From: Hohaiivirga sp031546825
Lineage (GTDB): Bacteria > Pseudomonadota > Alphaproteobacteria > Rhizobiales > Beijerinckiaceae
DNA length: 64,000 nucleotides
Assembly: GCA_031546825.1 (NCBI GenBank)
Contig: JAVBJU010000030.1
Location: forward strand, 1 to 64,000
Reading direction: 5' to 3'
Within the stretch, counting starts at the first letter, position 1; each line of letters opens with the position of its first letter. Below are positions 25,652 to 33,660 of this stretch, piece after piece. The notes beneath the pieces are model-generated. The model saw only the letters and a list, made by a program, of their open reading frames with translations. It was not told the DNA's origin and did no database searches. A program made the position numbers and the translations under genes.

Positions 25652-27214
25652 ATGAAGACGGTCGCCTATGCAGAAGGCAATGAGGAGAAGCGCAAAGGGT
25701 TTTTGAACGCCATTGAGCGTATCGGCAATGCCATGCCCGACATCACCATGTTATTCGTTTATGCGCTCGCCGCATGTTGGGTGTTGTCGCTTCTGCTCTC
25801 TTACGTCACTTTCTCCTATAAGCACCCGCTGACGGGCGAGACCATTCAAGTCCTCAATCTGTTCCAGCCGAAGGAAATTGTTATCTTCATCACGTCAATG
25901 GTGAAGAATTTCATCAGCTTCCCGCCCCTCGCCATTACGGTGGTGGCAACGCTTGGCATCGGCATCGCCGAAGGTTCCGGCTTCGTGCAGGTTGCGCTGA
26001 AAAAGATGCTGAATGTGACGCCATTAAGCATTCTCACACCCGCCGTGGTCTTGATCGGCGTGGCGAGCCACATCGTCTCCGACTCGGCTTATGTGATCTT
26101 GATGCCCGTTTCCGCGATGATGTTCCACGCATCGGGTCGCCACCCGGTTGCTGGCATTGCCGCAGCCTTTGCCGGTCTCGCCGGCGGCTTCTCGGCAAGC
26201 TACACCCCATCGATCATTGATCCGATCATGCAGGGCTTTACCCAGGGCGCGGCGCACATCATTGACCCGAGCTACAACGTCAATGTGCTGTGTAATTATT
26301 TCCTGAGCTTTGCCTCAACCTTCGCCGTCATCGCAGTCTGCTGGTTCGTCACCGACAAGATCATCGAGCCTCGCCTGAACGCTTCGTTGCCGCTCAATGA
26401 GGATTTAAGCGAAGTGTCCGGCAATAAGGGCATCCATGAACTGACTGCCGCTGAAAGCCGTGCATTCAACATCGCGGGCACCGTGTTTCTACTGATGCTG
26501 ATTGGCCTTGGTGCCATGCTTTATCCGCAGAATTCGTTGTTGCGTGCGCCCGATGGCAGCCTGACGAGCCCCAATGCGCCCATCATGATGGCGATTGTGC
26601 CGCTGCTTTTCCTGTTCTTTGCCATTCCCGGCCTGGTTTATGGTTTCGTTTCCCGCAATTTCAAATCGACGCGTGACGTTACCACCAGCATGGAAAACAT
26701 CACGAAGTCTCTGATCTCCTTCATGGTGTTTGCCTTCTTCTGTGCCCAGTTCCTCTACTCGTTCAGCCACTCCAATATTGGTACGCTCATTGCGATCTCG
26801 GGTGCTGATTTCCTGCGCTCGCTGGCGATGCCAGCCGGGTTCACGATCTTCGGTGTCATCATTCTCTCGTGCGCCCTCGACTTCATCATCACGTCGGCCT
26901 CCTCCAAGTGGTCGATCCTTGCGCCAATTCTGGTGCCGATGCTGATGGCAGTCGGAATTTCGCCGGAACTGACACAGGCCGCCTTCCGCGTAAGCTCGAC
27001 GGTGAACGTCGCCACGCCTATGTTCCCCTTCTATCCGCTCATTCTGATGTATTGCCGCCAGTACAGCAAAAATACCGGTGTCGGTACGCTGTGCGCAACC
27101 ATGCTGCCGTACACGGTGGGGCTGACGATAGTGCTCACTGCAATGCTGTATCTGTTCTGGATGCTCGGCATCCCGCTCGGACCGCAGAGCGGTTATGTTT
27201 ATCCGCCCATGTAG
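25652..27214 (+). CDS. abgT: AbgT family transporter
   Basis: 520 aa integral membrane protein of the AbgT family (p-aminobenzoyl-glutamate uptake in E. coli; sulfonamide/antimetabolite efflux in MtrF and YdaH relatives). Family segments are recognisable: NAMPDITMLFVYAL near 25-38, SHIVSDSAYVILMP near 140, GFSASYTPSIIDPI near 185 with the re-entrant hairpin, and SASSKWSILAPILVPML near 415. Length is typical. A GGGACGGGGA ribosome binding site precedes the ATG. It is followed by pepT, a peptidase, which supports a role in taking up a peptide-like or glutamyl compound. Confidence 0.9.
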   Translation: MKTVAYAEGNEEKRKGFLNAIERIGNAMPDITMLFVYALAACWVLSLLLSYVTFSYKHPLTGETIQVLNLFQPKEIVIFITSMVKNFISFPPLAITVVATLGIGIAEGSGFVQVALKKMLNVTPLSILTPAVVLIGVASHIVSDSAYVILMPVSAMMFHASGRHPVAGIAAAFAGLAGGFSASYTPSIIDPIMQGFTQGAAHIIDPSYNVNVLCNYFLSFASTFAVIAVCWFVTDKIIEPRLNASLPLNEDLSEVSGNKGIHELTAAESRAFNIAGTVFLLMLIGLGAMLYPQNSLLRAPDGSLTSPNAPIMMAIVPLLFLFFAIPGLVYGFVSRNFKSTRDVTTSMENITKSLISFMVFAFFCAQFLYSFSHSNIGTLIAISGADFLRSLAMPAGFTIFGVIILSCALDFIITSASSKWSILAPILVPMLMAVGISPELTQAAFRVSSTVNVATPMFPFYPLILMYCRQYSKNTGVGTLCATMLPYTVGLTIVLTAMLYLFWMLGIPLGPQSGYVYPPM

Positions 27215-27225
27215 TCGATGAATAT

Positions 27226-27253
27226 GTGGGGCGTTCGATGTGACACGCCCCAC
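27226..27253 (+). terminator. Intercistronic hairpin abgT / pepT
   Basis: GTGGGGCG pairs perfectly with CGCCCCAC around a 12-base loop, just after the abgT stop and 50 bases before the pepT ATG. It could lower read-through into pepT or protect the abgT message. Confidence 0.55.
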
Positions 27254-27305
27254 CTCTGGTTTTCCATCTCGCCTTAAAACCCGCGCGTTACCTTTGGGGA
27301 ATTCC

Positions 27306-28547
27306 ATGTCCAACCTTCGCAATAAGCTTACTGAACGCTTTTTCCGCTATGTGGCCGTGACCAGCCAGAGCAACGCTGCGGCACCCATGGTGCCGAGCAC
27401 ACCCGGCCAGACCGACATGGCGAAGCTCCTCGTTGAAGAGCTTAAAGCGCTCGGCCTCAAGGATGTTCATATGGACGACCACAGCGTCGTGACAGCCTAT
27501 CGGCCCGGCACCCGGGCTCAAGCGCCCAAGATCGGCTTTGTAGCCCATCTCGATACGGTTGATGTCGGCCTCTCACCGGATGTGAAACCGCAGGTTCTGA
27601 AATTCACAGGCGAGGATCTTTGCCTCAACCGGGAAAAGGATATCTGGTTGCGGACAGCGGACCGCCCGGAAATCCTGCCCTACAAAGGCGAAGATATCAT
27701 CTTCTCCGATGGAACAAGTGTGCTGGGGGCCGACAATAAGGCGTCAGTCACGGTGCTCATGCAAATGCTGGCAGACTTGAAAGAAAAGCCGGAAGATATT
27801 GGCGATCTCTACATCGCCTTTGTCCCCGACGAGGAGATTGGCCTGCGTGGTGCCAAGGTCCTGGATCTCGCCCGCTTCCCCGTCGATTTCGCCTACACCA
27901 TTGATTGCTGCGAATTGGGCGAGGTGGTTTACGAGACCTTCAATGCCGCCTCGGTTAAAATCCATATCACCGGCGTGACCGCCCATCCGATGTCGGCAAA
28001 GGGCGTTCTGGTCAACCCGATTCTGGTGGCCAAAGATCTGATGGGCTGCTTCGACCGCAAGGATACGCCGGAGCATACCGACGGGCGGCTGGGTTATTTC
28101 TGGTTCACGGATATGCAGGCGAATGCGTCGGAAGCGCGCCTTGGCATGTCGATCCGCGACTTCGACCTGAAACTGTTTGAGGCGCGCAAGCGCTTTATCC
28201 AGGATGCGGTGGCATTGACCGCCGCACGCCACCCCCGCGCCGAAATCACCTGCAAGGTTGAGGATGTTTACAGCAACATCAGCAATAGCCTTGGAGGCCA
28301 GCCCCACCGCTCCATCGACCTGATCTTCCAGGCGCTATCGGACCAGAAGATCGAACCAAAAGTGATTGCCATGCGCGGTGGTACAGATGGCTCGGCCCTG
28401 TCAGCACGCGGTGTTATCACCCCCAATTACTTCACCGGGGCGCATAATTTCCATTCGCAGTTTGAATTCCTGCCGCTGAATGCGTTCGAGAAGTCCTATG
28501 AAGTCACCCGGCGCATATGCACATTGGCGGCGGCTTCCGGAAAGTAA
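27306..28547 (+). CDS. pepT: Peptidase T (tripeptide aminopeptidase)
   Basis: 413 aa cytosolic M20 metallopeptidase releasing the N-terminal residue of tripeptides. Two-zinc motifs are visible: AHLDTVD near 80, GADNKASV near 140, PDEEIGLRG near 177, and a C-terminal GAHNFHSQFEF with the last His ligand. Length agrees with E. coli PepT (408). GGGGAA precedes the ATG at 27306; the frame upstream is not needed. It is 90 bases downstream of abgT, which implies co-expression. In E. coli the abg locus pairs AbgT with AbgAB, also M20-family hydrolases, so PepT here may play the hydrolase part. Confidence 0.93.
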   Translation: MSNLRNKLTERFFRYVAVTSQSNAAAPMVPSTPGQTDMAKLLVEELKALGLKDVHMDDHSVVTAYRPGTRAQAPKIGFVAHLDTVDVGLSPDVKPQVLKFTGEDLCLNREKDIWLRTADRPEILPYKGEDIIFSDGTSVLGADNKASVTVLMQMLADLKEKPEDIGDLYIAFVPDEEIGLRGAKVLDLARFPVDFAYTIDCCELGEVVYETFNAASVKIHITGVTAHPMSAKGVLVNPILVAKDLMGCFDRKDTPEHTDGRLGYFWFTDMQANASEARLGMSIRDFDLKLFEARKRFIQDAVALTAARHPRAEITCKVEDVYSNISNSLGGQPHRSIDLIFQALSDQKIEPKVIAMRGGTDGSALSARGVITPNYFTGAHNFHSQFEFLPLNAFEKSYEVTRRICTLAAASGK

Positions 28548-28602
28548 GGGTTAGCCGCGTTCTCCGCTGAGCCTCTGGGTGAAGTGGAGCTTACAAGTCG
28601 AG

Positions 28603-28645
28603 TCTCTGGAACTCCGATGCAGAGTTCCAGAGATGGATTTTTAAA
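28603..28645 (+). terminator. Rho-independent terminator after pepT
   Basis: TCTCTGGAACTC and GAGTTCCAGAGA form a perfect 12-bp stem with a 7-base loop, followed by TGGATTTTTAAATTTT. Confidence 0.85.
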
Positions 28646-28747
28646 TTTTGCTATTGGTTCGTGCTTTTAAGAGCACCACAGGCCAGATATTTCAAATCTT
28701 AACCCGTCTCTCCACCATTGCCCACAGGAATGGGATCAAGCCCCGGA

Positions 28748-29665
28748 TTACCGCTCCCTAGGGAACTCCAGGCCCATTTCGCGGTATCGCTGCGGGTCAT
28801 CGGCCCAGTTTTCGCGCACTTTCACGAACAGGAAGAGATGCACCGGCGTTTCCGCAATCTCGGCAATCTCATGGCGGGCGGACTTGCCGATGGCCTTGAT
28901 CGTGGCCCCACCCTCACCAAGAACGATCTTGCGCTGGCTTTCGCGGGCGACGAAAATCGTCTGCTCGATGCGCACAGAACCATCGGGGCGCGCCTGCCAT
29001 TGGTCGGTTTCGACCGTGGATTGATAGGGTAATTCCTGGTGCAAGCGCTCATAAATCTTTTCGCGGGTGATTTCGGCGGCGAGCATTCTGATCGGTGCGT
29101 CCGATATCTGGTCTTCGGGATAGAGCCAGTGACCCGGGGGCATCATGGAGGCGAGCTTTTTGCAAAAATCCGCGACGCCGTGCCCCTTGAGCGCGGACAC
29201 CATGAAGGTGTGCTCGAAGGTGACGAGTGCATTGATCCGGGCCGTCAGGTCAAGAAGCTTTTCGCGCTCGATCAGGTCGATCTTGTTGAGCACCAAAATC
29301 CGCGGACGTTTCACGTCCGGCAGCTTGGAGAGGATGGCTTCGACCTCCTCATCAATGCCCTTGCGGGCATCGATCAGCAGGGCCACCGCATCGGCATCCC
29401 CTGCCCCGCCCCAGGCGGATGTCACCATGGCGCGGTCGAGACGGCGCTTTGGTTTGAAAATGCCGGGGGTGTCGACGAAAACAATCTGGCTTTCGCCTTC
29501 GATGACGATGCCGCGCACCATGGTGCGGGTCGTCTGCACCTTATGCGAGATAATCGATACTTTCGAGCCAACCAGCGCGTTGAGAAGCGTTGACTTCCCG
29601 GCGTTTGGCGCCCCGATCAGCGCCACGAAACCGGCGCGGGTCGCTCCTGCCTCAGGATTTGTCAT
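28748..29665 (-). CDS. era: GTPase Era
   Basis: 305 aa essential GTPase that binds the 16S rRNA 3' end in 30S assembly. The G1 motif GAPNAGKS is at 18-25. DTPG, NKID and the late SALKG loop follow, and a KH RNA-binding domain occupies the C-terminal 80 residues (GEGGATIKAIGKSAR). The start is the ATG at 29665 with GGAAGGA before it; a GTG at 29686 is possible but weaker. It overlaps the 3' end of rnc by 14 bases, showing coupled translation in lepB-rnc-era. Confidence 0.95.
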   Translation of the reverse strand: MTNPEAGATRAGFVALIGAPNAGKSTLLNALVGSKVSIISHKVQTTRTMVRGIVIEGESQIVFVDTPGIFKPKRRLDRAMVTSAWGGAGDADAVALLIDARKGIDEEVEAILSKLPDVKRPRILVLNKIDLIEREKLLDLTARINALVTFEHTFMVSALKGHGVADFCKKLASMMPPGHWLYPEDQISDAPIRMLAAEITREKIYERLHQELPYQSTVETDQWQARPDGSVRIEQTIFVARESQRKIVLGEGGATIKAIGKSARHEIAEIAETPVHLFLFVKVRENWADDPQRYREMGLEFPRER

Positions 29666-30359
29666 TACTTGGTTCCTTCCAAACACCTTCTCGCAATAAA
29701 AGCCCCTCGGCGGCGTTCTGCTCCGCTACCCGCTTGGACGGCCCGTGTCCGATGGAATCGGCGCGGCCTGCCACTCGGGCGGCAATGCGGAACTGCGGCG
29801 CGTGATCCGGGCCCTTGCGTTCAACAATATCATAAATCGGCGGAGAAAGCCCGAGCCCTTGTGCCCATTCCTGCAACGCTGTTTTGGCATCGTGCAAAGG
29901 ACGACGGGGCGCGGTGACACGTTCACGGAACGCTGCCTCAATCACAGCCTTAACAGCTTCATATCCGCCATCCAGGAAGATTGCACCTAGAATAGCCTCG
30001 CAGATATCGGCGAGAATGGCGGTATTCTTGCGCCCTCCCGATTGGATTTCGCTTTGGCCGAGCCTGAGATGCGCGCCCACGTCCCAACCCTGGGCCACCT
30101 CGGCGCAGCTCTCACGCCGTACCAATTCAGCCAGCCGCCGCGACAGTTCGCCCTCGGTGGCATCAGGGAACGTCTTGCACAGGATTTCGGCAATCGCCAA
30201 CCCGAGCACCCGATCTCCTAAAAATTCAAGCCGCTGGTAGTTATGCGTTTGCCCGCCCGTGGCGGACACATGCGTCAAAGCCCGCTCCAGAAGCGTCTTA
30301 TCCTGGAAGGAATAGCCGAAACACTTTTCAAGCTCAACGGTGCGCGGTTGTTTTGCCAC
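29652..30359 (-). CDS. rnc: Ribonuclease III
   Basis: 235 aa double-strand-specific RNase that processes rRNA precursors and structured mRNAs. The signature NYQRLEFLGDRVL is at 40-52, with the catalytic Asp and Glu around the helix. A second acidic cluster is in DICEAILGAIFLDGG. The dsRNA-binding domain occupies the last 70 residues. The start is GTG at 30359 with GGGAGG at optimal distance. It follows lepB by 15 bases. Confidence 0.95.
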   Translation of the reverse strand: MAKQPRTVELEKCFGYSFQDKTLLERALTHVSATGGQTHNYQRLEFLGDRVLGLAIAEILCKTFPDATEGELSRRLAELVRRESCAEVAQGWDVGAHLRLGQSEIQSGGRKNTAILADICEAILGAIFLDGGYEAVKAVIEAAFRERVTAPRRPLHDAKTALQEWAQGLGLSPPIYDIVERKGPDHAPQFRIAARVAGRADSIGHGPSKRVAEQNAAEGLLLREGVWKEPSNDKS

Positions 30360-30374
30360 AATGGCCTCCCGCCG

Positions 30375-31133
30375 TCAGTGGATGCCCTGGAATAGTCGGT
30401 TGGTCCGCACCGTCCACGGCCATTGCCAGAATTTGAGCACGGAAGCGTCATCGTTCACCGACATGAAAATGGCTTCAGCGCGTCCGACCAGATTTTCAAA
30501 CGGTACGTAACCCACTTCCTGCGTCCTGGAATCGGCAGAGCGGTCGCGGTTATCGCCCATCATGAAGTAGCGCCCTTCCGGAACCACAAACTCCACAGTC
30601 CGGTCGAGTTGCCCCTCATCGTCCTGCACTTCGATGATGCGGTGTTTCACGCCGCCGGGCAAGGTTTCGATATATTGAGCAACCTGCCGGGTCTCGGTGA
30701 TCCGGCCATTTTCATTGCGCCCGATATAATAATAATCCTCGATGCGCTCACGCGGCACCATCTCACCGTTGATATAGAGCCGCCCGGCCTTCATCTGCAG
30801 ACGATCTCCCGGCATCCCGACCAGGCGCTTGATATAGTCCACATTCACGTCGCCGGGGAATTTGAACACGATGACATCGCCGCGCTTCGGCTCGGCGGCA
30901 AAGATGCGCCCGGAAAACATAGGCAGGTAATAGGGCAGCGAGTATTTCGAATAGCCATAGGAATATTTCGAAACGAACAGGAAGTCGTTGATCAGCAGCG
31001 TTGGCACCATCGATTGCGACGGAATGTTGTAGGACTGGAACAGAAAAGTTCTCAAAATCAGCGCAATCAACAACGCCTGAATGATAACCTTAACCGTATC
31101 CCACACATTGCGGGTCGTCTGCCAGAAATCCAT
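30375..31133 (-). CDS. lepB: Signal peptidase I
   Basis: 252 aa inner-membrane serine protease that removes signal peptides from secreted proteins. One N-terminal membrane anchor spans about 14-32. The catalytic Ser41 is in NIPSQSMVPTL, the general base Lys102 in DYIKRLVGMPGD, and the box E motif in GDNRDRSADSR. Only one anchor is present, as is common in alphaproteobacteria. It is first gene of the lepB-rnc-era unit. Confidence 0.96.
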   Translation of the reverse strand: MDFWQTTRNVWDTVKVIIQALLIALILRTFLFQSYNIPSQSMVPTLLINDFLFVSKYSYGYSKYSLPYYLPMFSGRIFAAEPKRGDVIVFKFPGDVNVDYIKRLVGMPGDRLQMKAGRLYINGEMVPRERIEDYYYIGRNENGRITETRQVAQYIETLPGGVKHRIIEVQDDEGQLDRTVEFVVPEGRYFMMGDNRDRSADSRTQEVGYVPFENLVGRAEAIFMSVNDDASVLKFWQWPWTVRTNRLFQGIH

Positions 31134-31443
31134 ATTATCGTTCCATCGTCCTGTATGCCATTGCCCCGAATGCTCTTCTTACGAATCCGGTTCGCAGCAA
31201 AATTGAACCATGCCATTAACCCATGGCAGGCAATGCCGCAACGCATCAATGCGCAGCGTTGAGGCTGCAACTCAGACTTTTGTAAGGCCAAAATAGCTTT
31301 TCAATAAACATTCGGGGGAAAACATTACTGTCACCGCCATCACCGCTGGCGGCCTTCCACGGAAAAGCGATAAAGGCTCTTTGCTACAACGCTTAAAAAC
31401 AAATTTTACCACATTACCAAATAGCCATTTTTTGGGGGACATC
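31134..31443. other. Intergenic, divergent lepB / lipoprotein
   Basis: 310 bases without a supported gene. It must contain the promoter of the lepB operon to the left and of the lipoprotein gene to the right. GGGGG lies directly before the lipoprotein ATG; I see no other structure worth naming. Confidence 0.4.
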
Positions 31444-32082
31444 ATGAAACACGCACACTGGTTCATTCCGGCCATTGCCGCTTTACTTCTGGCAGGCTGC
31501 TCTTCGGTGCCAGTCGAAGAATTACGCTCAAAACTTGCAGCGGCCAATGTCGAGGTCAGTGTCAAAACGACAATTAATAAGGTCGAGTTTTTCACACGAA
31601 CACAAGAGGTTGGACAAAGCGTAGCAACGGGCGGCGCTGGAGTGCTTGGAGCGTTCGTCGGAACAGCCATCTACGCCACGGGCCGTGTCGATCCCATTGC
31701 TATCAGCGAAGGCTACTCGCACGGCGTTGCCGGGGCCATCAAGTCAAAAATCGCTCGTACCCGTTCTGGAGCCGTTGATAGCTATCGGTTAGAAGTAACC
31801 GATGCAGCCATTTTGAAAACTGTCGATGCCAGTGGCAGCCTTTATTCTCTCGGGTATAGTGTCGCGCTGGGCATCGTCAATGCCGCCGATAATAAAGCGA
31901 TTAACACTGTTATATGCTCCGGCACCGGTCCAGACCGACTTTCAGAAGCGCAATGGCGCGAGTCCCAGGGTATCCTGAATGCCATGCGCAAGCAGATCAT
32001 TGACCAATGCTCCAATGAGTTCATTGCCAAACTGGCACCTGCGGCAGCGTTTGCCTCGGCACGTCAGCAAAGAAAGAAATAA
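31444..32082 (+). CDS. Lipoprotein of unknown function
   Basis: 212 aa. Signal sequence with lipobox LLAGC (Cys20), so it should be lipid-anchored. The mature part starts with SSVPVEELRSKLAAANVEV, has a Gly/Ala-rich stretch GGAGVLGAFVGTAIYATG (about 70-87) that could be a small membrane hairpin, and has two further Cys residues (about 156 and 184). No family recognised. It is on the opposite strand to lepB and acpS and separates genes usually adjacent in rhizobia, so it is likely an insertion. GGGGGAC precedes the ATG. Confidence 0.75.
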   Translation: MKHAHWFIPAIAALLLAGCSSVPVEELRSKLAAANVEVSVKTTINKVEFFTRTQEVGQSVATGGAGVLGAFVGTAIYATGRVDPIAISEGYSHGVAGAIKSKIARTRSGAVDSYRLEVTDAAILKTVDASGSLYSLGYSVALGIVNAADNKAINTVICSGTGPDRLSEAQWRESQGILNAMRKQIIDQCSNEFIAKLAPAAAFASARQQRKK

Positions 32083-32140
32083 CAAACGGCGAGCGTCGCT
32101 GCTTTCCGTCTGGATGGCATCCTATATGTGGGGCGCCATC

Positions 32141-32542
32141 TTAAACGACGGGAAGCGCCTCAATCACCACAAACGCCAGCGCCATTGGCGGATCGTCGGT
32201 GAGGGTTATATGAATGAGGGCCTCATGGCCTTCAGGTGTCATTGCCTTGAGGCGCGCGGCGGCGGCACCAGTAAGTTTGAGGGTCGGGCGACCGCCAGGT
32301 AAATTGATTACTTCCATATCGCGCCAGAACACGCCCTGTGAAAGGCCGGTGCCCAGCGCTTTAGAGCAGGCTTCTTTGGCGGCAAAGCGGCGCGCATAGG
32401 ATGGCGCACGGGCCGCGCGGCGCTCACTCTTGGCGCGCTCACCCTCGGTGAAAATGCGATGCGTGAAGCGTTCTCCGTGGCGCGCGAGCACCTCCTCGAT
32501 ACGCCGGATGTCGCACAGATCGGAACCAAGCCCGATAATCAT
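32141..32542 (-). CDS. acpS: Holo-[acyl-carrier-protein] synthase
   Basis: 133 aa enzyme transferring 4'-phosphopantetheine from CoA to acyl carrier protein. The metal-binding Asp8 is in IGLGSDLCDI, and the Glu is in FAAKEACSKALG. Length is typical. The ATG at 32542 is chosen because the family begins MIIG(L)G and a CTGGAG ribosome binding site lies just upstream; the open frame extending further is not conserved sequence. Confidence 0.94.
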   Translation of the reverse strand: MIIGLGSDLCDIRRIEEVLARHGERFTHRIFTEGERAKSERRAARAPSYARRFAAKEACSKALGTGLSQGVFWRDMEVINLPGGRPTLKLTGAAAARLKAMTPEGHEALIHITLTDDPPMALAFVVIEALPVV

Positions 32543-32906
32543 GTCTTTTATCTCCAGCAGATAACGCCAGCACCTAACCACGCTTACATAAAGCCTTTCC
32601 GGGCAATAGAAAAGCTGGCTGTTCTGTTGGCAATGACTGCCCAGCAGCAAACGCGCGTTTCCAGCCATAAAGCCCTTGCGCCTTCGGGTTTTTACGGTTA
32701 TAGCCACCTCACGTTGCTCCGGCTGGGGGCTGAACGGGCGGTGTGCTATGCACATGGGGTCGAAGTAGACTCGTCGTCCAGTGTCTCCGCCTTCGACATT
32801 CCTCTCGGGCCTTGAGGCTCGAAGGGCTTGGCGCCGGGGAACGGATATGAACCGGCTCTCATCTCTCCCGAGGAAGAGCCCCATTCACATTGACGAAAGG
32901 CCCAAC
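32543..32906. promoter_or_regulatory. acpS / rpsF divergent spacer with rpsF leader
   Basis: 364 bases without a gene. The right part is the leader of the ribosomal protein operon. It contains a potential hairpin GGCTCT (32854-32859) with AGAGCC (32875-32880) about 27 bases before the rpsF start. Leaders of rpsF-rpsR often bind the S6:S18 complex for feedback control, but I cannot confirm the known consensus here. Confidence 0.4.
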
Positions 32907-33311
32907 ATGCCTCTCTATGAGCATATCTTTCTTGCTCGCCAGGATGTGACGCCCCAGCAGGTCGACCAGATGGTCGCCACCTACAAGGGTGTTCTCGAAG
33001 CCAATGGCGGCAAGGTCGACAAAGTCGAAAACTGGGGACTGAAGTCCCTCGCGTATCGTGTCAAGAAGAACCGCAAGGCTCACTTCACGCTGTTCAATGT
33101 CGACGCCCCGGCCGCGGCCGTTGCCGAGATGGAACGCCAGATGCGCATCAACGAAGACATTCTCCGCTTCATGACCATCCGCGTCGAAGAGCTCGAGACC
33201 GAGCCTTCCGTGATGATGCAGAAGCGCGACCGCGACGACCGCAAGGATCGCCGCCGCCGTGATGATGAAGATGGCATTGCCATCGATCTCAACGCAGCCG
33301 AGGAGGAATAA
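32907..33311 (+). CDS. rpsF: 30S ribosomal protein S6
   Basis: 134 aa. It binds S18 and 16S rRNA in the platform of the 30S subunit. The conserved start MPLYEHIFLARQD and the VENWGLKSLAYRVKKNRKAHF core are present. It carries an extra highly charged tail (about residues 100-134, rich in Arg/Asp/Lys and then Glu) compared with the approximately 100-residue globular core, as in other alphaproteobacteria. GAAAGG precedes the ATG at 32907. It is two bases from rpsR. Confidence 0.96.
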   Translation: MPLYEHIFLARQDVTPQQVDQMVATYKGVLEANGGKVDKVENWGLKSLAYRVKKNRKAHFTLFNVDAPAAAVAEMERQMRINEDILRFMTIRVEELETEPSVMMQKRDRDDRKDRRRRDDEDGIAIDLNAAEEE

Positions 33312-33313
33312 TC

Positions 33314-33562
33314 ATGGCTACTGGTGCTGCTGGCGCAGGTCGTCGTCCGTTCTTCCGTCGTCGCAAGACTTGCCCGTTCACGGGCGAAGGCGCTCCGAAG
33401 ATCGATTACAAGGACACCAAGCTCCTGTCCCGCTACATTTCCGAGCGTGGCAAGATCGTTCCTTCCCGTATCACAGCCGTGTCGAACAAGAAGCAGCGTG
33501 AATTGGCCCAGGCCATCAAGCGCGCCCGCTTCCTCGGCCTGCTGCCCTACGTGATCAGCTAA
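33314..33562 (+). CDS. rpsR: 30S ribosomal protein S18
   Basis: 82 aa. Partner of S6 on the 30S platform. The family core is seen in FFRRRKTCPFTGEGAPKIDYKD, shown here in two parts as FFRRRKTCPF and TGEGAPKIDYKD, and in the C-terminal AIKRARFLGLLPYV. It begins with GAGGAATAATC before the ATG and overlaps the rpsF ribosome-binding context, so the pair is tightly coupled. Confidence 0.97.
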   Translation: MATGAAGAGRRPFFRRRKTCPFTGEGAPKIDYKDTKLLSRYISERGKIVPSRITAVSNKKQRELAQAIKRARFLGLLPYVIS

Positions 33563-33586
33563 GACAGCTGACATTTTATGAATCCT

Positions 33587-33609
33587 GCCCGGCGGTGCAA
33601 ATCCGCCGG
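33587..33609 (+). other. GC-rich hairpin between rpsR and DUF2232 gene
   Basis: CCCGGCGG and CCGCCGGG form a perfect 8-bp stem with a 7-base loop. There is no T tract, so complete termination is unlikely. A weaker second hairpin (GAGGC AAAA GCCTC) follows within 20 bases. Together they may act as an attenuator or processing site separating rpsF-rpsR from the downstream genes. Confidence 0.6.
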
Positions 33610-33660
33610 GTTAGTTGAGGCAAAAGCCTCTAACCCTGCGGAAAGCAGCGGGACAGCGAC

